DNA from: Sphingomonas kyeonggiensis
GTDB lineage: Bacteria; Pseudomonadota; Alphaproteobacteria; Sphingomonadales; Sphingomonadaceae
NCBI RefSeq assembly: GCF_014196745.1
Contig: NZ_JACIEH010000002.1
Coordinates: 682,383-746,382, forward strand
Direction: 5' to 3'
Length of the DNA stretch: 64,000 nt
Shown: positions 32,599-40,545 of the stretch, piece after piece
Layout: each line of letters starts with the position of its first letter
Numbering within the stretch: position 1 is the stretch's first letter
Translations under genes and position numbers: made by a program
Notes under the pieces: model-generated
The model's input: only the letters and a program-made list of their open reading frames with translations
Told to the model about the DNA's origin: nothing
Database searches by the model: none

Positions 32599-33083
32599 AG
32601 CTTCAGCGCTCCCACCGGAAACGCCCGCACGGTCATCCCGTCATAGACGACCGTCCAGCGCCGCGGGCCGCTCTCGATCACCGCCTGCATCGGCTTGCCC
32701 GCGCCGTCGACGCCCAGCACCACCGGCGGCTTGACGCTCAGCGTCATCACCATGCCGCCGGGCAGCTTGTGGAAGCCGAGCGCATCGTCGGTACGCGCCA
32801 CCGCCTTGCCGTCGCTGCCGATCGTCGCGAAGCCATATCCGTTCTTCTGCACGGTGAAGGCGATCGTCCGGTCGCCGAGCATCGCATCGTCTGCCGCCGC
32901 CTGGAGCCGGGTCGCGAGGCGCCGCGCCTCGGTCTCCACGCTCGGCGCGCGCGTCACCGATCCCATGCCCAGCGCCACGGCGCCCGCCATCACGCCGATG
33001 ATGACCAGCACGATCATCATCTCGATCAGCGTCATGCCGTCCTCCGAGGGGCGACGACGCATCGCGATGTCGGCCCCCCGCAT
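32595..33083 (-). CDS. gspH: GspH minor pseudopilin
   Basis: This 162-residue minor pseudopilin has the prepilin motif EDGMTLIEMMIVLVIIGVMAG with the conserved Glu at +5 after cleavage behind Gly. A GspH-type globular head follows (LATRLQAAADDAMLGDRTIAFTV, NGYGFATIG). The ATG at 33083 follows AAGGG nine bases upstream, within the end of gspG. An ATG at 33062 is an alternative that would shorten the leader. It lies 5 bases after gspG. Confidence 0.9.
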   Translation of the reverse strand: MRGADIAMRRRPSEDGMTLIEMMIVLVIIGVMAGAVALGMGSVTRAPSVETEARRLATRLQAAADDAMLGDRTIAFTVQKNGYGFATIGSDGKAVARTDDALGFHKLPGGMVMTLSVKPPVVLGVDGAGKPMQAVIESGPRRWTVVYDGMTVRAFPVGALKL

Positions 33084-33088
33084 GCGGA

Positions 33089-33568
33089 TCAGCCCTTGCC
33101 GTCGATATCGGCGTCCACGCCTTCGCCGCCCACCTTGCCGTCCTTGCCGAGCGAGCGGATCGTGAAGCTGCCACCTTGCGAGGTATATTCGTAAGGCTTG
33201 CCCCAGGCATCGAGCGCGGGGGCGGAGAGATAGCCGCCCTGCGGGAAGGTTGCCGGCAATGGCGGCGTCGTGGTCTTCTCGACCAGCGCCTTCAGTCCCT
33301 GCTCGGTGGTGGGATAGTCGCCATTGTCGAGCCGGTACATCTTGAGCGCGCCGGAAATGGCGGCGATGTTGCTCTTGGTTGCGGTGGCCTTCGCCTCGTC
33401 CGGACGGCCCATCACGTTCATCGCGACAAGGCCCGCGACGATCGCGATGATCACCAGCACGATCATCATTTCGATGAGGGTCAGACCGGCCTCGCCCTCG
33501 GGCACGGCGTGCTTGCGGTTATGCACCTGAGGTGCGATGTCATGGAACTGTTTCAAAACTATGCGCAT
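33089..33568 (-). CDS. gspG: GspG major pseudopilin
   Basis: This 159-residue major pseudopilin has the prepilin motif EGEAGLTLIEMMIVLVIIAIVAG with +5 Glu. It also has the family body (DEAKATATKSNIAAISGALKMYRLDNGDYPTTEQGLKALV, broken here by helix ends, and DAWGKPYEYTSQGG) with the Asp residues of the calcium site near the end (GVDADIDGKG). The drawn start gives a long leader. A GTG at about 33524 would give a typical short one. It heads the minus-strand gsp operon and faces gspL on the other strand across a gap of about 40 bases. Confidence 0.93.
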   Translation of the reverse strand: MRIVLKQFHDIAPQVHNRKHAVPEGEAGLTLIEMMIVLVIIAIVAGLVAMNVMGRPDEAKATATKSNIAAISGALKMYRLDNGDYPTTEQGLKALVEKTTTPPLPATFPQGGYLSAPALDAWGKPYEYTSQGGSFTIRSLGKDGKVGGEGVDADIDGKG

Positions 33569-33607
33569 CCCCGCCCCATGCGTCCTGCCCATGAAGCAAA
33601 TGTGACA

Positions 33608-34720
33608 ATGAGCCCAAACGCCCCGGGTGCGCCCGACCCTTATGAACCGCCCGCCGCGGGCGTCTGGACGCTGACGGGGGATCGCCTGATCATAACCGTG
33701 CGCGACTGGCCCGCAACCATTCTCGTCCCGACCGACCAGGTGCGCCTGCTCGCGGTCGACCTGCCGCTCCCCAGCCACGCCAAGCGGGTCGCGGCCTTGC
33801 CCTTCGCGATCGAGGATCGAATCGCCGAGCCGGTCGATTCGGTGCATCTCGCGCTCGGCGAGCAGGTCGCGCCGAACCGCTATCTGGTCGGCGTGGTCCG
33901 GCACGAGGTGATGGCCCGCTGGGTCGCCCAGGCGGAGGAAGCCGGGATCGGCAACGCCGCGATGGTCCCCGATGTGCTGACCATGCCGCGCCCTGCCGAG
34001 GGCTGGGCGGTGTCGCAGTCCGCCGGCCGTGCCGCTGTCCGCGATGCCGAGGGGACCGGTTTCGAGGTGCCCGCCGCGCTGCTGCGCCCCGCCTGGGAAG
34101 CCGCCGGGCGCCCCGCGGTCACCAGCTATGGCGAGACGCTGCCCGACGACATGCAGAAGGGATCGGCAACGCTCGATCCCGCTGCGGTGGGCCCCGCCGC
34201 CGGTGCCGCGATCGCCACGCTCAACCTCCGCCAGGGTGCCTATGCCGTCCGCAAGACCGGCGGTTCCGGCCTGTGGCGCAAGTTCGCCTGGGTCGCCGCG
34301 TTCGGCGTCGCCGCACATGTCGTGATCGGGCTCGGCGATGTGATAATGCTACGCAATATCGCGGATCGGCGCGAGGCGGAGACCCGCGCGACCGCCGCGC
34401 TCGCGGCGCCCGGCGTGGCGCTGGGCGACGATCTTGCCAATTCGATCGCCGGCATGCTGCCGAGCGGCGGGGGAGGGCAGGTGCCGCAGGTCTTCCTGCC
34501 GCTGGTCAACCGCGTCTCGGGTGCGCTCGGGCCGCTTTCCGGCTCGATCGCGGTCCGCGCGATGACCTTCGAGGGCCGGCTGCTCACCCTCGATCTCGAT
34601 GCTTCGAGCGACGCGGGCCTGCCCGGCCAGATCGAAGCCGCCCTGAAGGGCGCCGGGGTGGGGGCGCAGGTCGTGCGCTCGCCCGAAGGCGCGATCCGTA
34701 TTACGGCGAGTGCCGCATGA
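33608..34720 (+). CDS. gspL: GspL type II secretion inner-membrane protein
   Basis: This 370-residue bitopic protein has a cytoplasmic actin-like domain (VDLPLPSHAKRVAALPFAIED at its start, then LALGEQVAPNRYLVGVV) that binds GspE, one membrane segment near 225-245 (FAWVAAFGVAAHVVIGLGDVIML) and a periplasmic ferredoxin-like domain (IAVRAMTFEGRLLTLDLDAS, LPGQIEAALKGAGV). The ATG at 33608 is chosen. An ATG at 33578 is possible, and neither has a clear ribosome binding site. It overlaps gspM by ATGA. Confidence 0.88.
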   Translation: MSPNAPGAPDPYEPPAAGVWTLTGDRLIITVRDWPATILVPTDQVRLLAVDLPLPSHAKRVAALPFAIEDRIAEPVDSVHLALGEQVAPNRYLVGVVRHEVMARWVAQAEEAGIGNAAMVPDVLTMPRPAEGWAVSQSAGRAAVRDAEGTGFEVPAALLRPAWEAAGRPAVTSYGETLPDDMQKGSATLDPAAVGPAAGAAIATLNLRQGAYAVRKTGGSGLWRKFAWVAAFGVAAHVVIGLGDVIMLRNIADRREAETRATAALAAPGVALGDDLANSIAGMLPSGGGGQVPQVFLPLVNRVSGALGPLSGSIAVRAMTFEGRLLTLDLDASSDAGLPGQIEAALKGAGVGAQVVRSPEGAIRITASAA

Positions 34721-35214
34721 GACTGATTCTCGCCCGCATGCCGGCGCTCGACGCCGCGCTGATCCGCTTCGATAGCTGGTGGAGCGGCCGCAGCCGCCGC
34801 GAGCAGGTGATGCTCGGCGGCCTCGCCCTGTTCCTTGCCGCGCTGGTGCTGATCTTCGGCATCGTAAAACCGCTTCAGTCCGCCCGCGCCGCCGCGCTGC
34901 AGGACATCCGCACCTATGAGACGCTCACCGCGCGCATTCGTGCCGCGGGCACGCTGAGCGCCGGCCAGCCCCAGCGCCGCCAGGGCTCGCCCAACGACGT
35001 GATCACCGGCTCGGCGCCGGGCTTCGGCCTCACCGCCACCGTCTCCGCGATCCCCGGTGGCGCCCGCGCGACGATCGCGGACGGCAGCTATGACAGCGTC
35101 ATGGCGTGGCTCGCCGACCTGTCCGCAACCTCCAGCCTGCGGATCAAGCGCGTCGATCTCCAGAAGGCCGCCGCGCCCGGCCATGTGGGCGCCACCGTGG
35201 ATTTCGGCGGATGA
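34717..35214 (+). CDS. gspM: GspM type II secretion inner-membrane protein
   Basis: This 165-residue protein has a short cytoplasmic part (FDSWWSGRSRREQVML, characteristic of GspM), a membrane segment (GGLALFLAALVLIFGIV), a helical linker and a periplasmic ferredoxin-like domain (LTATVSAIPGGARATIADG, VMAWLADLSATSSLRIKRVDL). Its ATG overlaps the gspL stop and its stop overlaps the gspE ATG, so gspL-M-E are translationally coupled. Confidence 0.9.
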   Translation: MRLILARMPALDAALIRFDSWWSGRSRREQVMLGGLALFLAALVLIFGIVKPLQSARAAALQDIRTYETLTARIRAAGTLSAGQPQRRQGSPNDVITGSAPGFGLTATVSAIPGGARATIADGSYDSVMAWLADLSATSSLRIKRVDLQKAAAPGHVGATVDFGG

Positions 35215-36695
35215 ACGAGATGCTGATCCTCACCGACGATGCGCCCACCGCGCTGCCCTATGGCTTCGCGCGCCGCAACGGCGTGCTGCTGCGCGTCACC
35301 GATGCCGGCGTCGAATGCGTCCACAAGGCTGGCGCCGCGCTCGACGGCCTGCTCGAAGTCCAGCGCCTCGCCCCCGCCGCGCGCTTCGTCACCGTGCCCG
35401 ACGACCAGTTCGAGGCCGCGCTCAGCGCCGCCTATTCGGGTGCCGGTGCCGCCGCGGACATCGACCTGGGCGACATGGACCTGGCCGCCCTCGCCGACAG
35501 TGCCGCGAGCGTCGACGACCTGCTCGACACGCGCGACGACGCGCCGGTCATCCGCCTGATCAATGCGCTGCTGCTCGAGGCGGTGCGCGAAGGCGCGTCG
35601 GACGTGCACATCGAGACGCAGGAAAAGCGCCTGGTCGTCCGCTTCCGCATCGACGGCGTGCTGCGCGACATGATCGAGCCGCCGCGCGCGCTCGCGCCGC
35701 TCCTCGTCAGCCGCATCAAGGTGATGGCCAAGCTCGATATCGCCGAGCGCCGGATCCCGCAGGACGGCCGCGTCACCCTCCGCATCGGCGGCCACGACGT
35801 CGACGCCCGCGTCTCGACCATCCCGACCCAGCATGGCGAGCGCGTCGTGATGCGTCTGCTGGAGAAGGGCTCGCTCCGTCTCGACATGGAAGTGCTCGGG
35901 ATGAGCGAGCGCGACCGTAACGTCTTCACCCGCCTGCTCGAGCGCCCGCACGGCATGCTGCTGGTCACCGGCCCGACCGGTTCGGGCAAGACGACTACGC
36001 TCTACGCCGCGCTCAACAAGCTCAACGACCGCAAGCGCAACATCATGACGGTCGAGGATCCGATCGAGTACGAGCTGGCCGGCATCGGCCAGACCCAGGT
36101 CAATCCGCGCACCGACATGACGTTCGCGAGGGGCCTGCGCGCGATCCTCCGCCAGGATCCCGACGTGATCATGGTCGGTGAGATCCGCGACCAGGAAACC
36201 GCCCAGGTCGCCGTCCGCTCGTCTATGACCGGCCATTTCGTGCTCTCGACGCTCCACACCAACAGCGCGGTCGGCTCGGTGACGCGCCTGATCGACATGG
36301 GCGTCGAGCGCTATCTGCTCGCCCCGATGGTGGTCGGCCTCTGCGCCCAGCGCCTGGTCCGCAAGCTCTGCCGGAACTGCGCGAAGCAGGACGACGCGAC
36401 CGAGGCGGATTCGCTCCTGCTCGGCGGGGCGATCAAGCCGGGCAAGAAGGTCTGGCGGGCGGTAGGCTGCGCGGAATGCCACGGCGAAGGCTATCGCGGC
36501 CGCGCCGGCCTCTATGAAGTCGTCGCGGTGGACGACAAGTTCCAGAAGCTGATCCACGACGGTGCGTCCGAGGCCGAGCTCGAAGTCCATGCCCGCAAGG
36601 AAAACCCCAGCCTGCTCGACGACGGCATCGCCAAGGTGAAGGCCGGGGTGACGACGGTCGAGGAAGTGGCGCGGGTGGTCCGCGATGAGGGCTGA
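35211..36695 (+). CDS. gspE: GspE type II secretion ATPase
   Basis: This 494-residue cytoplasmic ATPase powers pseudopilus assembly. It has an N-terminal GspL-binding region, the N2 domain (ASDVHIETQEKRLVVRFRIDG), Walker A GPTGSGKTTT, an Asp box (TVEDPIEYEL), Walker B (PDVIMVGEIRDQETAQ), a His box (LSTLHTNSA) and a zinc-binding insert with LCRNC and CAECHG. Size and order are normal. The ATG at 35211 overlaps the gspM stop; a second ATG three codons later is possible. The gene ends just before a ~150 bp repeat that separates it from gspF. Confidence 0.96.
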   Translation: MNEMLILTDDAPTALPYGFARRNGVLLRVTDAGVECVHKAGAALDGLLEVQRLAPAARFVTVPDDQFEAALSAAYSGAGAAADIDLGDMDLAALADSAASVDDLLDTRDDAPVIRLINALLLEAVREGASDVHIETQEKRLVVRFRIDGVLRDMIEPPRALAPLLVSRIKVMAKLDIAERRIPQDGRVTLRIGGHDVDARVSTIPTQHGERVVMRLLEKGSLRLDMEVLGMSERDRNVFTRLLERPHGMLLVTGPTGSGKTTTLYAALNKLNDRKRNIMTVEDPIEYELAGIGQTQVNPRTDMTFARGLRAILRQDPDVIMVGEIRDQETAQVAVRSSMTGHFVLSTLHTNSAVGSVTRLIDMGVERYLLAPMVVGLCAQRLVRKLCRNCAKQDDATEADSLLLGGAIKPGKKVWRAVGCAECHGEGYRGRAGLYEVVAVDDKFQKLIHDGASEAELEVHARKENPSLLDDGIAKVKAGVTTVEEVARVVRDEG

Positions 36696-36703
36696 GCCAA
36701 CCC

Positions 36704-36853
36704 AAATCCTCCCCCAGCTTGCTGGGGGAGGGGGACCGCTCGCGCAGCGAGTGGTGGAGGGGCCGCCGTCGCAGACGGCGGTGTTCCACCGCCGCCCCTC
36801 CACCACCGCTTCGCGGCGGTCCCCCTCCCCGAGACAAGCTCGGGGAGGATTTT
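36704..36853. repeat. Dispersed ~150 bp palindromic repeat, copy 1 (between gspE and gspF)
   Basis: A nested set of inverted repeats: AGCTTGCTGGGGGAGGGGGACCGC at the left, TGGTGGAGGGG...CCCCTCCACCA in the middle and GGTCCCCCTCCCCGAG...GGGGAGGATTTT at the right. It is nearly identical in layout to the copies at 38090-38236 and 53366-53515. Its last bases provide GGAGG eight bases before the gspF ATG, so the repeat supplies that ribosome binding site. Confidence 0.92.
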
Positions 36854-36856
36854 AGG

Positions 36857-38083
36857 ATGCCCGCCTATGCCTACCGCGCCGCCGACAAGGCCGGGGCCGC
36901 CAGGAAGGGCATCATCGAGGCCTCCAGCCCCGCTGCCGCCCGCGCGCTGCTGCGCGAGCAGGCGCTGCTGCCGCTATCGGTCGAAGTCGCCGCCGAGAAG
37001 GGCGCCAGCCTCGGCAGCATCCAGCTTCCCAAATTCCGTCGTGGCACGATCTCGTCCAAGGCGCTCGCCACCGTCACCCGCCAGATCGCCACGCTGGTCG
37101 GATCGGACATCGCGATCGAGGAATCGCTGCGCCTCGTCGCCACCCAGTCCGAACAGGCGGCGACCAGCTCGCTCCTGCTCGACGTCCGCTCCGCGATCCT
37201 CGATGGCCGCAGTTTCGCCGCCGCGCTGTCCCAGCACCCCAAGGCCTTCCCCGAATTCTACCGCGCCTCGGTCGCGGCGGGCGAGGCGTCGGGCAAGCTG
37301 CCGAGCGTGCTCGAGCATCTCGCCGAGTTCGTCGAGAACCGGCAGGCGAACGGCCAGAAGCTCCAGCTCGCCCTGATGTACCCCGCGCTGCTCGCCTTGG
37401 TGTCGATTGGCATGATGGCGCTGCTGCTCGTCTATATCGTGCCGGACATCGTGAAGGTGTTCGTCTCGCGCGGCGCCGACCTGCCGTTCCTCACTCGCCT
37501 GCTGATCGCGGTGAGCTGGTTCCTCCAGAATTTCGGGTTGTACCTGATGCTCGGCATCGCGGTGATCGGCCTGGTCTTCGGCCGCTGGGCACGCGTGCCG
37601 GCCAATCGCCTCCGCATCGATCGTTTCTTTTCCGAGCGTCGCCCGTTCCGCCGCTTCAGCCGCCAGCTCAGCGCCGCCCGCTTCGCCGGCAGCCTCGCCA
37701 CGCTGGTGGGCAGCGCGGTGCCGCTGGTCGATGCGCTTCACGCTGCCGCCGCCGTCACCCCCAATCGCTGGGTCCGCGAAAAGGCGCTCGGCGTCGCGAC
37801 GCGGGTGCGGGAAGGCATCAGCCTGCGCGCCGCGATGAGCGAGGCGGGGGTCTTCCCCTCGATGCTGGTGGCGATCGTCGCCTCGGGCGAGAGCTCGGGC
37901 CGCCTGGCCCCCGCGCTCGGCCGCGCCTCGGACGAGCTGCAGCGCGAGCTCGACGCGCTGGTCGGTACCCTGGTCGCGCTGGTCGAGCCGCTGGTGCTGC
38001 TGGTGATGGGCGGGCTGGTGCTGATGATGGTGCTGGCGATCCTGCTGCCGATCATCAATCTGAACAATCTGGTGGGGCTGTAA
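36857..38083 (+). CDS. gspF: GspF type II secretion platform protein
   Basis: This 408-residue polytopic inner-membrane protein of the GspF/PilC type has an N-terminal arm (MPAYAYRAADKAGAARKGII) and two repeated helical domains (VTRQIATLVGSDIAIEESLRLV; LATLVGSAVPLVDALHAAAAVTPN). Membrane segments are LLALVSIGMMALLLVYIVPDIV, FGLYLMLGIAVIGLVFG and LVLLVMGGLVLMMVLAILLPI. The ATG at 36857 uses the GGAGG at the edge of repeat copy 1. It lies between two repeat copies (see findings). It forms the platform for GspE and GspL. Confidence 0.95.
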   Translation: MPAYAYRAADKAGAARKGIIEASSPAAARALLREQALLPLSVEVAAEKGASLGSIQLPKFRRGTISSKALATVTRQIATLVGSDIAIEESLRLVATQSEQAATSSLLLDVRSAILDGRSFAAALSQHPKAFPEFYRASVAAGEASGKLPSVLEHLAEFVENRQANGQKLQLALMYPALLALVSIGMMALLLVYIVPDIVKVFVSRGADLPFLTRLLIAVSWFLQNFGLYLMLGIAVIGLVFGRWARVPANRLRIDRFFSERRPFRRFSRQLSAARFAGSLATLVGSAVPLVDALHAAAAVTPNRWVREKALGVATRVREGISLRAAMSEAGVFPSMLVAIVASGESSGRLAPALGRASDELQRELDALVGTLVALVEPLVLLVMGGLVLMMVLAILLPIINLNNLVGL

Positions 38084-38089
38084 GCCAAT

Positions 38090-38236
38090 AAATCCTCCCC
38101 CAGCTTGCTGGGGGAGGGGGACCGCTCGCAAAGCGAGTGGTGGAGGGGCCGCCGTCGAAGACGGCGGACTGCGTCCGCCGCCCCTCCACCGGCCTGCGGC
38201 CGGTCCCCCTCCCCGAGACAAGCTCGGGGAGGATTT
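38090..38236. repeat. Dispersed ~150 bp palindromic repeat, copy 2 (after gspF)
   Basis: This has the same orientation and architecture as copy 1, starting 7 bases after the gspF stop and ending 5 bases before the gspN stop. The middle arm is TGGTGGAGGGGCCGCCGTCGAAG..., and the inner loop differs from copy 1. It lies between convergent gspF and gspN and could serve as a terminator. Confidence 0.9.
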
Positions 38237-38240
38237 GAAA

Positions 38241-39011
38241 CTACATCTGCCCCTGCACCGTCGCCCCGCCGGGCAGCCCGACGAACGGCAGCACCGCCGC
38301 GCCCTCCGGCGTCATCGAGATGTCCAGCGCCCCGTCCTCGCGCAGCACCGCGGTCATCAGCGTCTTGAGCCGCTGGGCCGAGGGCGCCACGCGGAACGTC
38401 GTGCGGTCGCCGACATGCTCGGCGGTGATCAGCAGGGCGGGGACCGCCACCGGCGCGCCGGTCTTCGCCCGGCAGCTGCCCGGATCGGTGGTCACCTTGC
38501 CGTCCGCCATCCGCGCGCCGCCCCCCGAAGCGATCCGCTGCATCTCGATCTGCATCGTCAGGTTGCAGGTGAAGGGCAGGTTCGGCTGCAGCGCCTTGAG
38601 CAGGTTCGCATCCGCCGATCCGCTGACATGGTCGAGCACCGTCCGCCCGCCGAGATGCTGGACCATCTGTCCGCCCAGATCGGTGTCCGGCCCCGTCGCC
38701 TTCCAGTCCGCGGCAAAGGCCAGGCTGGTCAGCGAGCGCAAAGGCGCCATGTGCCATGCGAAGGTCGCGCCGCCGGCGATGCCGACTTCGCCGTTCCACA
38801 CCGTTCCCGCCACGCCGGTGCGCCAGCTGGTGTTCTTGAAGATCACGCTCGCCGGCATCGTCACCAGCAGGGCGAGCAGATATGCCGCTATGCCGATCAG
38901 GGCGAAGAGGATAATAGACCGCCGTGCCCCGCTACCCCCTTCGAGAGTCGGCAATGGATCGACGGACCCTGCTGAAGTCACTGCAATCAGGCCTGGTCGC
39001 GTCAGCGGCAT
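38241..39011 (-). CDS. gspN: GspN type II secretion protein
   Basis: This protein of up to 256 residues has one N-terminal membrane segment (SIILFALIGIAAYLLALLVTMPASVIF, about residues 32-58) and a periplasmic beta-rich domain: WRTGVAGTVWNGEVGIAGGATFAW, then LAFAADWKATGP and FTCNLTMQIEMQRI. This is the T2SSN pattern. I use the ATG at 39011, which has AGAGGGAAG eight bases upstream. A GTG at 38981 and a TTG at 38954 are alternatives. The 5' end overlaps the divergent LpoA-like gene by 58 bases. Confidence 0.8.
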   Translation of the reverse strand: MPLTRPGLIAVTSAGSVDPLPTLEGGSGARRSIILFALIGIAAYLLALLVTMPASVIFKNTSWRTGVAGTVWNGEVGIAGGATFAWHMAPLRSLTSLAFAADWKATGPDTDLGGQMVQHLGGRTVLDHVSGSADANLLKALQPNLPFTCNLTMQIEMQRIASGGGARMADGKVTTDPGSCRAKTGAPVAVPALLITAEHVGDRTTFRVAPSAQRLKTLMTAVLREDGALDISMTPEGAAVLPFVGLPGGATVQGQM

Positions 39012-39997
39012 CGGTCGTGCTTCCCTCTGTCGTGTTCGCAGCCGACAAGAAGAAGGACAAGCGCCCGATCGCCCTGCTGCTGCCGCTCACGGGCCCGCGA
39101 GCGCGGCTGGGGCTTAGCATGCGGCAGGCGGCGTTGCTCGCGGAAAACAGCGCCTTCGTCCAGAGCTTCGACACCGGCGGTACCGCCGCCGGCGCCGCCG
39201 CCGCCGCGGCCCAGGCGTTCAAGATCAAGCCCGCGCTCATCCTCGGCCCGCTCAGCGCCGAGGAGGTTCCCGCCGTCTCCAGCACCGTCGCCGGCCGCGT
39301 CCCCGTCATCGCGTTCAGCAACGACAGCGTGCTGCGCGCGCCCGGCACCTGGATCTTCGGGATCACCGCCGGCCAGGTGACTACCGCGATCCTGCGCTAT
39401 GCCCGCACCCGCGGCGTGAAGACCGTCACGATGATCGATGACGGCTCGCCCTGGAGCGCCGCCGCCACGATCGCCGCCGGCAAGAGCGAGAGCGAGATCG
39501 GCATCACCGTCAACATCCTCCAGGTGAAGCCCGGCCAGCCCCTGCCCAGCCCGGGCGAGGCGCCCGACGCGGTGCTGCTCCCCGGCGCCGGGGAGACCGT
39601 CCTCGCCGCCGCCCGCGCGCTCAAGGAGACCGGCGTCCAGCTGCTCGGCACCTTCCAGGCGCTGGACAGTCGCCCACAGGCGCTGGCCGCGCTCGACGGC
39701 GCCTGGCTCGCCAGCCCCGATCCCAACGCCTTCGGCACCTTCGCCAGCGCCTTCCAGGCGCGCAACGGCGGCGATCCCGGCACGATCGCCGCGCTCGCCT
39801 ATGATGCCGCCGGCATCGCCAACACGCTGCGCGCCGACAACCGGCTCGGCATGGAGGGGCTGATGGACGCCAAGGGCTTCCACGGCGTCACCGGCCCCGT
39901 CCGCTTCCGCACCGACGGCTCGGTCGCCCGCGATTTCGCCATCCTGGTCGCCGGTCCCACCGGCTATACTCCGGTGGCATCGAGCTCGGGCTCGTGA
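38954..39997 (+). CDS. LpoA-like periplasmic binding protein inside the type II secretion cluster
   Basis: This 347-residue secreted protein has a signal peptide (MDRRTLLKSLQSGLVASAAS..., cleavage after VVFAA) and a periplasmic-binding fold of the Peripla_BP_6/LpoA C-domain type (RPIALLLPLTGPRARLGLSMRQAALLAENS at its start, split here at the first helix; ALILGPLSAEEVPAVSS; VPVIAFSNDS; TIAALAYDAAGIANTL). In other bacteria this fold either binds amino acids for ABC import or activates a penicillin-binding protein. No permease or ATPase is nearby. The next gene (gspJ) starts with a GTGA overlap, so it is expressed with secretion genes. Confidence 0.75.
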   Translation: MDRRTLLKSLQSGLVASAASVVLPSVVFAADKKKDKRPIALLLPLTGPRARLGLSMRQAALLAENSAFVQSFDTGGTAAGAAAAAAQAFKIKPALILGPLSAEEVPAVSSTVAGRVPVIAFSNDSVLRAPGTWIFGITAGQVTTAILRYARTRGVKTVTMIDDGSPWSAAATIAAGKSESEIGITVNILQVKPGQPLPSPGEAPDAVLLPGAGETVLAAARALKETGVQLLGTFQALDSRPQALAALDGAWLASPDPNAFGTFASAFQARNGGDPGTIAALAYDAAGIANTLRADNRLGMEGLMDAKGFHGVTGPVRFRTDGSVARDFAILVAGPTGYTPVASSSGS

Positions 39998-40545
39998 AAC
40001 CGCGCTCCGAAGCCGGCGAAACCGGCTTCACCCTGATCGAGCTGATGATCTCGATGGGCCTGTTCGCGCTGATCGCGGTGGCGGGGCTCGCGCTGGTCGA
40101 CGGCATCATCAAGGTGCAGGGGCGCACCGAGAAGCGCATGGACCGCCTCGCCGATCTCCAGCGCGCGATGTTCGTCGTGTCGAGCGACATCGACCAGATC
40201 TCGTTCGGCCAGGTCTCGGGCGGCGGCGAGAAATTGAACTTCACCCGCGCCGCGCCCGGCTTTGGCGGACCGGCGGTGCCGCTGCAATATTCGGTGGCCA
40301 ACGGGAACCTGGTCCGCGGATCGGGCGCGATGGTGCAGACCGTGGTCGGCGGCGTCGCCAATGTCCGCTGGCGCTTCTTCGACGGCAGCGCCTGGCTCGA
40401 TCGCTGGCCGGCCCGAGACGAGGACAAGGACAAATGGCCCCGCGCCATCGCGGTCGACCTGCAGGCGGTCGGCCCGGGCGGCACGCCGGGGGCGCTGCGC
40501 CGCGTCGTCACGCTGCCCGACCAGGCGGAGTATCCCAAGCAATGA
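39994..40545 (+). CDS. gspJ: GspJ minor pseudopilin
   Basis: This 183-residue minor pseudopilin has the prepilin motif ETGFTLIELMISMGLFALIAVAG (Phe +1, Glu +5) and a GspJ-type head (RLADLQRAMFVVSSDIDQI, ANVRWRFFDG, WPRAIAVDLQAVG). The start is the GTG at 39994, overlapping the LpoA-like stop. The stop overlaps the gspK ATG. It sits apart from gspG-H-I, on the opposite strand from them. Confidence 0.92.
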   Translation: MKPRSEAGETGFTLIELMISMGLFALIAVAGLALVDGIIKVQGRTEKRMDRLADLQRAMFVVSSDIDQISFGQVSGGGEKLNFTRAAPGFGGPAVPLQYSVANGNLVRGSGAMVQTVVGGVANVRWRFFDGSAWLDRWPARDEDKDKWPRAIAVDLQAVGPGGTPGALRRVVTLPDQAEYPKQ

